Translations under genes and position numbers: made by a program
Shown: piece after piece, positions 35,368 to 46,159 of the stretch
How positions within the stretch are numbered: position 1 is the stretch's first letter
How the letters are laid out: each line of letters begins with the position of its first letter
Source of the DNA: Gigaspora rosea
Lineage: Eukaryota > Glomeromycota > Glomeromycetes > Diversisporales > Gigasporaceae
Direction: 5' to 3'
Length of the DNA stretch: 64,000 nucleotides
Assembly: GCA_003550325.1 (NCBI GenBank)
Contig: QKWP01000426.1
Span: 127,375-191,374 of the forward strand
Notes under the pieces: model-generated
The model's database searches: none
What the model was told of the DNA's origin: nothing
Seen by the model: the letters and a program-made list of their open reading frames with translations, nothing else

Positions 35368-35520
35368 TAGGGATTGAAACCGCCTAAAATTTTTCTTAAT
35401 TGTTTAATCGTTTAATTTGGCCGGCAATAAAATAATTCAGGCCCACGACCAACATAATTCTGCCCAATTCTGCTCAGAACTATTGAGCAATTTTTAAAAG
35501 GTAAATGGTTCCAATCCCTA
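35368..35520. mobile_element. hAT MITE, 153 bp, TAGGGATTG ends
   Basis: Ends TAGGGATTGAAACC / GGTTCCAATCCCTA with a perfect 8-bp duplication GTCATGAA (35360-35367, 35521-35528). Non-coding. A minus-strand open frame at 35412-35672 runs through its end and is not credited. Confidence 0.88.
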
Positions 35521-35528
35521 GTCATGAA

Positions 35529-36163
35529 GTAGTCAGCTATTATCTTGCGAACTGATGTCTGACGTAAGCATTTAATGATTTTCCTATATGAATATGCAAA
35601 TTTACACTCACATCGTACATATGTAAGAGGCGAGTGAAACTTTGCATATTCATTCATATTAGGAATTAACATGTTTTATAACATGATGTTACCAATTACT
35701 GATAATTTTTATTGTAAAAAACATCGAAAATAAATTTTTCTAAAAATTTAATTTAGTTCTTTTTTTAATGTAAATAAAATAATTCCACTCAATACATACG
35801 GCTAGTTTTAAATGTAAATAGGAAAGTACTTAAATGTTAATCTTTATATAGCACTCAGTTCACTTCGCTTGGTCTCTTTGCAAATCTGTTTTTTTTCTTT
35901 TTTTTTTATCATAAATGTCATTGGCAAATTTTTTTGCATGACTTTTTGCTTAGCTTAGACTTTTTCACGTTCAATTTTATTATATTTATATTGTGACATT
36001 TTCTTCGACGGTATATTTCCCAGCATCGCTTTGGCTTCAAACTTCACAAATCATATTGCAGAATCAATGCTTCATAATCATATGTTTAATCTAAGTTTAG
36101 ATTTGAAATTACAGTAATTTTTTAAATAAATTATTCTTTTAGTGAAAATAGAATAACTCAGTG
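35529..36163. other. intergenic, nothing recognised
   Basis: AT-rich; CAGTTCACTTCGCTTGGTCT near 35858 has a diverged counterpart near 38125. No gene is supported. Confidence 0.4.
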
Positions 36164-36171
36164 CTCATCAC

Positions 36172-38056
36172 TAGAGATGGGTACGGTCAGGTCATGACCA
36201 GTCATGACCGGTCAATGACCGTGACCGATATTGACCAGTCAGAGCGGTTTGACCGACCGGTCAAGATTATGACTGATGCCAAATTCTTAATATTCTGGCT
36301 AATAAATGAATATTTATTGCTTGAAATTCATATCAGTGTATCTGTATCATCTGATAAATAGAGAAATCAACCCGCCACTCAAAAATTTTCCAGATCATGT
36401 GACTTTGCATGATTAATTGATATGATTCATTTTTAAATAAAACTTTTTTATTAATATAAATGATAAATATAACAATATGAGTATATAAATTAATGTATAT
36501 CACATGGTCTGAAAAATTTTCAGGTGGTGTTTAAACCCGGTTGAGAAATGTCTTGTTCATAATTCCGGCCAAATTTGCAGATCATTTGGCCAGAATTATA
36601 ACAAACCAATTTTAATTCCGGACAAATGATCTGCAATTTTAACAGAATTGAACAAATAAGGTAGCTGAGCAACGTGGTCCTGTTCAGCAGTTTAGATTCT
36701 TTTCATTATATGATATTAGAATATCAATGAAAAAAGTATGAATTGCTTAAAAGGACCTATATTGCGCAGTTTTACAGGAAAATACCGCAAGTGCTATTAC
36801 ATTTTATTTAAAAATTTTTTCCAATCACCCAAATAAAAATGTAATAAAATATTTTTAGAAAAAATAAATTTACCATATGTAATGTAAAAAAGATATTGTA
36901 ACTTCATAGCCATAAGGAGCGTGAATCGATTTTTATTGACAACCAGTATATCGTCACTAAGGATGGGCACGGTCCGGTCATGACTGGTCAATGACCGTGA
37001 CCGATATTAGCTGGTCAGAGCGGTTTGACCATCCGGTCAAGATTATGACCGATGCCAAATTCTTAAGATTCTGGCTAATAAATGAAGCCTTGAAAAAAAG
37101 GTTAATGAAAAAGACGAATAATTATTACTTAAAATTCATATCGGTGAGAAAAATCAACCCACCTCTCAAAAGTTTTTCAGATCATATGACTTTGCATATT
37201 TGATTGACGATATGTAATAAAACTTTTTATGATATAAGTGAACAATAATTAATATAACAATAATGAGTATATAAATTAATGTATATCACATTATCTGAAA
37301 ATTTTTTAAGGCAGTGAACCCGGTTGAGAAATACATTGTTCATAATTCCAGCCAAATTTGCAGATCATTCAGCCAGAATTATAACAAAACAATTTTAATT
37401 CCGGTCAAATGATCTGCAATTGTATGCGATGGGTTTCTTTTGGGTACAAATAAGGGGACATCTAAAGCGGAGGCAAACTATATTTAATAATTTTTCAATT
37501 AACTTTAGGGTTAGGGTCGTCCTATATTAGGGTTAGATTAGGTCTTAGGTAGATATATATATGCAAAACTGCCTTCCTGTTATATTTGCTTAACACATCG
37601 AAGACTGCAGGTTTTTTGCTCTGGTAATCATCTAAATTCTATATTCTGATTAGAGGTTGATCACATGATTTGCCTCCGCTTCTGCAGATCATTTGGCCTA
37701 GTGATTGACCCAGGTAGAACTTGCAATTGTGTGAAATAGTAATTTATTCGGATATCTGGGTAATTTAATAGTAACCGGGTAGAGGTTTTCCCAACGGGTA
37801 CAATCTCTAATTTGGCCAGATCGAACAAAACAACTTTAAATGTGGTCAAATGATCTGCAAATTTGACCACAACACTTTCGGCAGTCTGTACCTACTTGTC
37901 ACTTATTTAGACATTTGATTGAATAATTGGGTAAAAAATAATTTATCGGCTATAACCGGTCATTAACCGTATGAATGACTGCAGTCAACCGGTCATAAGT
38001 GGTTAACCGATCATGACCGACCGATGACTGACCGTGACCAACCGTGCCCATCCCTA
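36172..38056. mobile_element. composite hAT-like element with two left ends, 1.9 kb
   Basis: Outer ends TAGAGATGGGTACGGTCA and (complement) TAGGGATGGGCACGGTTGG with a perfect 8-bp duplication CTCATCAC (36164-36171, 38057-38064). A second left end begins at 36958 (TAAGGATGGGCACGGTC), and the next several hundred bases repeat the first unit, including GACCGATGCCAAATTCTTAA and an inverted CAGATCATTTGGCC / TGATCTGCA module. A Mutator-like fragment (GGGGACATCTAAAGCGGAGG) sits inside at about 37453-37680. Subterminal GACCG/CGGTC repeats are dense at both ends. No transposase. Confidence 0.85.
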
Positions 38057-38064
38057 CTCATCAC

Positions 38065-39835
38065 ACAAGATAAGCTTTAAATGTAAATAGAAAAATGCAT
38101 AAACAACAACCTTTAAATTGCATCTGGCCTCACTTTGCTTGGCCTTATTGCAAAACTTCACATTTTTCAACTTTACAAAAATCATTAATCATAATGTCAT
38201 ATCACAAAATCAAGTCCTAATCATGTTTCATAGTCACATGGATATGACCTAAAGTTTAGAATCGAATTAAATTCTTTAAAAGATTCGAAAAGCATTGCAC
38301 GTATGTGATCATATGGGGTGTTACATATTAAAACAGCCCATTTTTACTTTTATTTTATTTTGAGATAATTGAGTTTAATCATTTGTTTTGGTTTTTGGAC
38401 TAATTCAGGATTATCAAACTTCATGATTTTGATTGGTTAAAGGCAACAGGTGACTATCGGGTAATCTCGTGATGTGTTGGCACTTCACAGTCTCATGTAA
38501 TTTTTCTTTTACATTATCTTGATTTTTTATTATACAAATCGACTTTTATTTATAATTAAAAAATGTCAATCGTATTAAAATTTATATGAATTTAATAAAA
38601 ACTCATTTTTCAAAAAATTGTAAAAATGGGCTGTTTTAATATGTAACACCCATATTATACATCTAGCTAGTATTGCCAGATATTAAACTTTATTGAATGA
38701 TCTCTATTGAGAGTGAGCAGTGCAATTGATATTGGGTTATGCTACAGAAATAGTAGAATTGCAGTAAGTTATCATGCCATTGGTTAAATTTGCAATGCAT
38801 GGCAAGAAATGACAAAGATTTCATTGGAAAAACCTACTGAAAAACAATATAGGATTACTGGACAAAACCACTAAAAACAGTGAACCTTTCTACCAACCAA
38901 AAATGTTGAATTTACCAAAAGAACCACAGAAAACTGATGAAGGTCCTGAATGAATGCACTGAAAACTGACAAAGAACTTGCTAAGTGAACACCAAGAAAC
39001 AATAAATTTACTGAAAAACCCCACATATAAATGATGAACCCTAAACAAAAATGAAATAAACTTACAAGAACCTACCAAATACTATAAAAACTGATAAAAA
39101 CTGATAAAGGTAGAGGTACAATTTTAAAATTATATATAAACTTAATGGTAAATTTTTTTATATTTAAGTTTATAAAAAATTATATTAAGTAAACTAATTT
39201 AATTTTTAAGAAAGTTAATATAGCAGGTTTATCTAATTCTAATAATAGTAAAATTATTAAAATTGGTTAAAAACTCAGTAAAATATAAATTTTTAAAGAT
39301 AGGCATTAAAATTTATAAATAAAATAACTTATAAATTTGTATAAATTGACGTATTAGAATTAGCAATTTTGTTCAACCCAAAAAATTTAGGCTAACCCAA
39401 AAAAACTTTTCAAGTATATTTTTTTACAATATAATAATAGTTCAAAATCTTACTACAATAGATAAATTGTTTTATTTATATTTTGTACAATTTTAATAAA
39501 AATTAGCTGCAACTTAAAAAAGTTTTATTAGCAGCATATATCAATTTTATATAAAATTTCAAAAAAAAACTATGTCCTAATATTATAAATTAATGCCTAT
39601 ATGCAAATGTTCCCTTTGTGTGATACGATTGAACAAACTTGCATATATGTGCATAACCTCTTGAAATTTAATTTTATAAGAATTATAATCGTTGTTACTG
39701 TAATTATGCATAGCTAATGTCATAATAGGATCATCATAATTATGTAATTTGTACAGAATTTGATCATTTGTATAATGCCTATTCTTAAGAGAAGCGCCAT
39801 TTATCACCTGATTTTTTAGGTAGGTGGGAGGTAGA
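38065..39835. other. intergenic; A+C-rich degenerate repeat and AT-rich sequence
   Basis: Inverted CCCATTTTTAC / GTAAAAATGGGCTGTTTTAA copies near 38335 and 38620 enclose about 300 bases and may be a TIR element. 38820-39110 is an A+C-rich degenerate repeat (AAAACTGATGAA, ACCAAAAGAACC). A minus-strand frame at 39583-39807 of about 74 codons begins after a CAG acceptor-like site but has no ATG or known domain. Confidence 0.4.
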
Positions 39836-39939
39836 GCAATTATCAGGTCCTATATATAATATAATATATATAATATCTGATATATATAAATATATATTTA
39901 TATATATTATTATATATATGTGATTTTTAATATTGAATA

Positions 39940-41780
39940 ACTTTTGATCTACCAGTCTATTTTTGAAGATTTAACTACCAAAATGTTCGCCTTAGTGAGC
40001 CGATTCTAACAAGCCTAAAATCACTAAATTCTAATCACAGGATCCTAAGATCAACAAAGATTTGTATTCTATAAACAATTAATAATTAGATATGTCTAAT
40101 TTGGTGCACATAAGTTCTATGATGAATACCACGTGCCATATTGATCAGAATCAGATTATTTTGGTACCATTCCATTGAGACTAGTGCTCCTAGGTCCAGC
40201 CTGGGTCTGGTCCAGTCCAGGACCGGTCAGGGATTAGACCAGACTCATACTCTAAATTTTAATAATTTCAAACTTAAGACCAGACTCAACTATGAGTCCG
40301 GTCTGGGTCTGGTCCGAAATCTGCAGACTGGTCTGAGTCCAAATATATTATATGTATTTTTTTGCATTGAACAAGTTTACTTAGTGCATTTTGTTAGAAT
40401 AAATTAGTAAAATTTTATGAATAATAAGATTTTATAGAATTATATTAATAAAATTCTATAAAATCTTATAATTCACAAATTTTTACTAATTAATTCTAAC
40501 AAAATGCACTAAGTAAACTTGTTCAGCACCTAAAAATACATTAAATCGGCAGGGTTGTTTTTATTTTACTTGAAATTTGGAGAAAAGATGCATAATTTTG
40601 GATTTTTGATCAAAAAAGTCAAATTTAAGCATCTTTTCTCCAAATTTCAAGTAAAATAAAAACAACACTGCCGATTTAATGTATTTTTAGGTGCTGAACA
40701 AGTTTACTTAGTGCATTTTGTTAGAATTAATTAGTAAAATTTTATGAATCATAAGATTTTATAGAATTTTATTAATAAAATTCTATAAAATCTTATAATT
40801 CACAAATTTTTATTAATTAATTCTAACAAAATGCACTAAGTAAACTTGTTTAGCACCTAAAAATACATTAAATCGGCAGGGTTGTTTTTATTTTACTTGA
40901 AATTTGGAGAAAAGATGCATAATTTTGGATTTTTGATCAAAAAAGTCAAATTTAAGCATCTTTTCTCCAAATTTCAAGTAAAATAAAAACAAACTAGCCG
41001 TTTTAATACATTTTTAGGTGCTGAACAAGTTTACTTAGTGCGTTTTGTTAGAATTAATTAATAAAAATTTGTGAATAATAAGATTTTATAGAATTTTACT
41101 AATAAAATTCTATAAAATCTTATGATACACAAAATTTACTAATTATTTCTAAATTAATGCACTAAGTAAACTTGTTCAACACCTAAAATAAATTAAATCA
41201 GCAGGATGGTTTTTATTTTACTTGAAATTTGGAGATAAGATGTTAAAATTTGTCTTTTTTGATCAAAACTCCAAAATTGTGCATCAAATCTCTAAATTCA
41301 AGTAAAATAAAAACAAACTAGCCGTTTTAATACATTTTTAGGTGCTGAACAAGTTTACTTAGTGCATTTTGTTAGAATTAATTAATAAAAATTTGCGAAT
41401 TATAAGTTTTTATAGAATTTTATTAATAAAATTCTATAAAAACTTATGATTCATAAAATTTTACTAATTTATTCTAACAAAATGCACTAAGTAAACTTGT
41501 ACAGCACCAAAAAATACATATAAATATATTTGGACTCAGACCAGTCTGCAGACTTCGGACCAGACCCAGACCAGACTCAGACTTGACTAAAAACCTGAAT
41601 ATAAAAAATAAATAATTTTAAAAATTACTATTAAAATTACACAAAAGTTGAACGATCTTGGGATCCTGTTATTGGATTTTGATGATTTTAGGCTTGTTTG
41701 AATCGTCTCACTGAGACGAACATTTTGGTAGTTGAATCGTCCAAAACAGACCAGTAGATCAAAATTTATCAAATTTTTAA
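39940..41780. repeat. large nested palindrome
   Basis: Outer arms (39948-40066 and complement of 41645-41775) share CTACCAAAATGTTCG and AAAATCA-containing blocks of the pogo-like module. Inner arms (about 40285-40360 and 41510-41585) share GGTCTGGGTCTGGTCC and TTTGGACTCAGACCAGTCTG in opposite orientation. The core 40368-41504 is the alternating hairpin array described separately. The whole behaves as one inverted repeat of about 1.8 kb. Confidence 0.7.
40368..41504. repeat. alternating two-hairpin tandem array (P-Q-P-Q-P-Q-P)
   Basis: P units (40368-40525, 40695-40852, 41022-41178, 41346-41504) are each near-perfect palindromes starting TGAACAAGTTTACTTAGTGC and closing with its complement. 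Q units (40526-40694, 40853-41021, 41179-41345) are different palindromes with arms containing CTTGAAATTTGGAGAAAAGA. Period is 327, 327 and 324 bases. No open frame longer than the arms is convincing. Confidence 0.85.
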
Positions 41781-41989
41781 TATATATATATATTATTAAA
41801 TTTTAACTAATCAAATGCTTAGAAAAATTATCAGGTGGGGGGTAGGGGGTTAGCTACTTAGTGAAACCCTAATTAGTTGATTTCTGGTGCTCCCCTAATG
41901 TATCCATAATTTGTCTATTACTATGAATTAATAATCAGTTGTCTCGATTATTTTTTTTAAAAATCAACTTATTTTTCAGATTGAGAATT

Positions 41990-43163
41990 TAGAAACATGA
42001 TAGTTCGAGACTAGCAAGATAGTTAGTAGCACAGTAGTATTTTATTCTTTACTTTTTTTTAATACTGTACTAATTTTTTATGCAATAATGAATATAGCAT
42101 GATAGTTTGGAACATAGCAAAATAGTTAGGTAGGATTATAGTATTTTTTTATATACAATACTAATGTTTCTTTTTTTAGTGTGATAACAAACATAGTATA
42201 ATAGTAGAAGTATAATAGTTCAGGGCGTTAGTGATACATTAATATTTATATATTTTTTAATATATATAATATAGGGTAATAGTGTTTCTTTTTTTCTTTA
42301 GAATGGAACATAGCACGATAATGAACATACAATAGTAAAAGCATGATAGTTTAGGACATAACGAGATAGTTAATAGCATAGCAGTATTTTTTTTTATACA
42401 GTACTAACATTCCTTTTTTCTTTAAAATGGAACATAGTGTGATAATGAACATTACATGATAAAAAAATATGATAGTTCAGGATATAGCAAGATAGTTAGT
42501 AGCACACAATAGTTTTTTTTTTATATGTATATACAATACTAATATTTTTTTCTTTGGAACAAAACAGAGCACAATAACAAATATAGCACAATAGTAAAGC
42601 ATGATACTATAATTCGGTATATTAATAGCATGATAATATAATATATATATATATATAATACTATGGTTTCTTTTTTCTGTATAACAGAATTTAGCGCAAT
42701 AACAAATATACAATAGTAGAAGTATGATAGTTCAGGATATTGCAAGATAGTTAGTAACATAGTAGTATTTTTTTTAATATGATACTAACATTTTGCAAGC
42801 TATCTAACATATTTTGATAGTAGGTTTGGAATGTAACAAAATAGTTAGTAGCAGATAGTAATTGTTTTTTCTTTTTATATAGTATTAACATTCCTTTTTT
42901 ATTAGAACAGAATATACACAATAGTAGAGGCATGATAGTTTAGGATATTAGTAACACAGTAATATTTTTTATTTTTTTATATCAGTACTAATATTTTTTT
43001 TCATTAGAATAGAATGTAATATAACATGATAATGAACATACAATAATAGAGGCTTGATAGTTTCGGAGTGTAGCAAGATAGTTAGTAGCACAGTAGTTAG
43101 TATGGGTATGCATAATAGTTTGAAACATTAGTAATACAATAGTATTTTTTTCTTTTTTTTATA
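41990..43163. repeat. degenerate satellite, unit about 120-130 bases, part 1
   Basis: Successive variants of GATAGTTCAGGATATAGCAA, GATAGTTAGTAGCACAGTAG, a T-rich run, and GAACATAGCACAATAATGAA recur at about 42000, 42096, 42200, 42350, 42468, 42600, 42721, 42930 and 43044. Minus-strand Tyr/Ile/Leu-rich frames in it are by-products. Confidence 0.75.
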
Positions 43164-43165
43164 TA

Positions 43166-43784
43166 GTATGGGCGGTGCAGAAAGATTTGTACCTCAAAAA
43201 ATTTTATAATCTTGATACTAAAAAAATTTTTTTTCTTGATTAATTATTAAAAATTTTTAGTATCAAATAAAATAGATTTTAATCTAACTTATTATATAAT
43301 TTTTATTGGTTTAACACTGTCTAATTTAATAATTAAGCATGTACAATTTACTGTATTTGAAAAAAAATCAAAAATTTTTTTTAAAAAAAAAGATATTTTA
43401 ATTAATTTCACAACCAATATGCAGTTCTATGAGCTTGTACAATGCAAGTGCTTTAATGTGCACATGATAAAGATATGATTAAAATTTGAGTAAAATTGAA
43501 TCACTGGTTGTAAAGAAATTAAGCTTTAAATTGAGGTAATTTGATTTTTTTTTACTATACTCGTATATATAAATTACTATAGTAAATTATATAGTAAATA
43601 TTTTTAAAAAAAGTTACTATTAATAAATTTTTTTTATTTTATTAATAAAATAATCAAAAAAGTTTATTTTTATCAATCCGGTAAACTAATAAATATTAAA
43701 TTAAAAAAATTAAAAATTAATTTGTACAAAAAATATTTTAATCAGAGCTATTTGAGGTACAAATCTTTTTGCACTAGCCCATAC
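43166..43784. mobile_element. Tc1/mariner-like TIR element, 619 bp, inside the satellite
   Basis: Ends GTATGGGCGGTGCAGAAAGA and (complement) GTATGGGCTAGTGCAAAAAG, sharing GATTTGTACCTCA. Flanked by TA on each side (43164-43165, 43785-43786). The satellite resumes directly after it, so it inserted into a pre-existing array. AT-rich interior without a transposase frame. Confidence 0.8.
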
Positions 43785-43786
43785 TA

Positions 43787-43940
43787 ATATATTGTGTGAT
43801 AACAAATATAGCATAATAGTAAAAGCATAATTGTTTGGAATGTGACAAGATAGTTAGTAACACAGTAGTTAATATAGTATGCATAATAGCATAGGGTATA
43901 GCATAATAGTATGAGATTTAGCATAATAGTTGAACATAGT
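43787..43940. repeat. degenerate satellite, part 2
   Basis: Continuation of the array after the inserted element: GTGTGATAACAAATATAGCA, then GACAAGATAGTTAGTAACAC. Confidence 0.65.
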
Positions 43941-44927
43941 GAAATTTTAAAACATCGAGTTTGTTCATTATAGGCCCTTTGTATTCTTGAAAAAGGTGCC
44001 AGTGGCACTCTATTTAATCTTTGTAAAAACTATATAAAAATAAACTATATACTCTTTACCCTTAAATAAATTTACAAAAAATTGAAAAAGCCACAAAAAT
44101 ATAACAAAAAACTTAATTAAAAAAACTCACAAAAGAACTTGCCAGAAAACCCATTGAGAAATAACAAAGAACCTATTGAAGAACCCATAATAAATACAGT
44201 AATAAAAAACCTAAATTAACTACCAAAAAAATGGCATATAGCTTACCAAAAATATTTACCAAAAATAACAAACTTATTGAAAAAACTTATGAAAATAACA
44301 AAGAGTGTATACCAAATATAAAAAATTTAAAAAACCCTACTAAATTACCAAAGTATAAAACTACTAACTATAGCTCCAATAATAGCTATAATGATAACTC
44401 TAGCAATAGCTTTAACAACAACTCTAGTGATAGTTTCAATATTAGCTGGAGTAATAGCTTCAATAATGCTTTAGCAATATTTCAATAAATAACAAACCAA
44501 ATTAAATGTTAATAAATATAAATAAAAAAAGCAATAAACCAAAAATAAAAAAATTTATTTATATGATTACTAATCTTAAATTTAATATATTTAATTGAAC
44601 TCTTTTCAATGATCATTTGTACCAAACTTTTCTAAAAGACCAATCTATGAAAACTGGACATTTAATATATAAAATAGTAAATTAACTCTACTAAATAGTG
44701 ACAGGAACTCGAGACTATCTATTGGGAACTAAAACATACTAGAAAAAAGGGACCTGGATCATCTTAGATGAACTTGATAGATGCCTCTCTCGAGTTGTAA
44801 CTTTAGTGCTATTAAGCAAAGAAGTAGCAGGCTTAGATACTAGAATTTAGTTTTAAAATATGCTATTATTTACAGTGTAACTTCTACAAGTTCACTTTCT
44901 TTTTTACTCTCTTCTCTCGCCCTTTTG
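43941..44927. repeat. low-complexity A+C-rich stretch with trinucleotide-like repeat
   Basis: 44050-44230 is an A+C-rich degenerate repeat (AAAGAACCTATTGAAGAACC). 44340-44480 repeats AATAGCTTYAACAAYAACTC-like units of about 18 bases, which creates an Asn/Ser-rich open frame (44231-44488) that I regard as spurious. 44640-44927 is not assigned. Confidence 0.5.
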
Positions 44928-45288
44928 TAGAGTTGCATCAGTCCTGAAAAAGACCAGTTCAGGACCGGTCCCGAACTGGGACCGATAATGACTGAGGGAC
45001 CATTAAAGGACCAGTTCTGGGACCGGTTCTTGTAAACATAACAGTGATATTTGTATTACCCAATCAAATTTCTTGATCAGATGTAACGTAGATTATATGA
45101 TGTTTGTTTACATCTGACAGTAAATAATTACATCATTTTTGGCCAATAAAATCTTATGCATTAAGATTGATGTAATTATTAAAGGACCATTATGGGACTG
45201 AAGGACCAGACTGGACTGGGACTGTAAACACTATGATAACAGTCCTTTTAGGAACCGGACCGGTCCAGACCAAACTGATGCATCCCTA
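44928..45288. mobile_element. hAT MITE, 361 bp, GGACCGG-rich
   Basis: Ends TAGAGTTGCATCAGTCC / AACTGATGCATCCCTA with 8-bp duplication CCCTTTTG / CCCCTTTG (44920-44927, 45289-45296), one T/C difference. Subterminal GGACCGGT / GGGACCG repeats at both ends. Non-coding. Confidence 0.85.
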
Positions 45289-45406
45289 CCCCTTTGGATT
45301 TTTTCAAAATTTTCACCAAAAAGTGGAAATTCTAGCTTATCTTTCCAAAAGATCAGTAGTATTTACTTTTTCTGAATTGGAAATATGATCTGAATTGGGA
45401 CTGGTG
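45289..45406. repeat. remnant related to the 49348-50373 retrocopy
   Basis: AAAAAGTGGAAATTCTAGCT and CCAAAAGATCAGTAGTATTT align with AAAAGTGGGCGATTTGGCTT and CCAAAAGATCTGCAGTGTTT at 49888-49940. It is bounded by two hAT insertions and is an older, more mutated copy. Confidence 0.5.
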
Positions 45407-45830
45407 CAGTGTTGGAAATTATATATTCACAGTGTTTACAGTGAACATAAATTTTTTTAAAAAATCAATGTTTTTATATTTTATGTTCATATAGTATGAA
45501 CATAAAAAACCAAAAATTTTATATTTTATGTTCAAATAGTATGAATATAAATTTTAATTTTTATAATTTCTTATTCATAATTTATTAATATAAAGATTAT
45601 ATTTACCATATATTTCAAAAAAAACTACCTTTTTTTTGACGATTTTGAAAACAAAAAAATCTGTGAGTAGCTTATTTTTAGATATAATCAACTTTTGGTC
45701 AATTGCAAATAGTTATTATATTATAAAGTCTAAATTCTACTATGGTAACATATTTATTTTTGATATGAATATTATAAAAAAAAATTATGTTTACAAAAAT
45801 CATAAAATTTTTTTTGAATTTCCAATACTG
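45407..45830. mobile_element. hAT MITE, 424 bp, CAGTGTTGGAAATT ends
   Basis: Ends CAGTGTTGGAAATT / AATTTCCAATACTG with 8-bp duplication GACTGGTG / GACCGGTG (45399-45406, 45831-45838), one T/C difference. The interior repeats TATTTTATGTTCA. An open frame at 45636-45851 crosses its end. Confidence 0.87.
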
Positions 45831-45877
45831 GACCGGTGTCATCATAAGTGAATTGTGGTCGTTATATACAAATAAAA

Positions 45878-46152
45878 GGGATAGCTAAAGCTAGATGCAT
45901 TTATATGTTTTGATTATTTAATTAAAATTAGGATAAAAATTAGTTAGAATTAGGATTAGAGCTTGGTTTATAAGTAAAATTGTCTTTTAGACATTTTTTA
46001 TTAATGCTCTTAGATATGTTTAGAAACTCATTTTATTTTTAGCATTTTTCACTTTTTTCTTTGTTTTTGTTTTATCAGACTAATCTGTAAAGATCAAAAT
46101 TTAAGATTTGATTGGCTTTTTATCATGTGAATGCACCTGCTTTAGACAACCC
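45878..46152. mobile_element. Mutator-like MITE, 275 bp
   Basis: Ends GGGATAGCTAAAGC / GCTTTAGACAACCC, flanked by CAAATAAAA / CAAATAAAC (45869-45877, 46153-46161; 8 of 9 match). Ends and interior (AATTAGGATTAG, TTTTTATTAATG) match the family at 22445-22731 and 4230-4480. Confidence 0.7.
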
Positions 46153-46159
46153 CAAATAA

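Noticed and set aside
35412..35672. 86-codon minus-strand gene
   Set aside because: More than a third of it lies in a hAT MITE with a perfect duplication, so the frame is a chance fusion of flank and element.
40368..41504. CRISPR array
   Set aside because: The regular period is made of palindromes of more than 150 bases with no variable spacers, in a eukaryotic context.
42477..43000. Tyr/Ile/Leu-rich minus-strand frames
   Set aside because: By-products of the satellite, in several frames at once.
44231..44488. Asn/Ser-rich open frame
   Set aside because: Created by a tandem repeat of about 18 bases; no domain, and the upstream sequence is low complexity.
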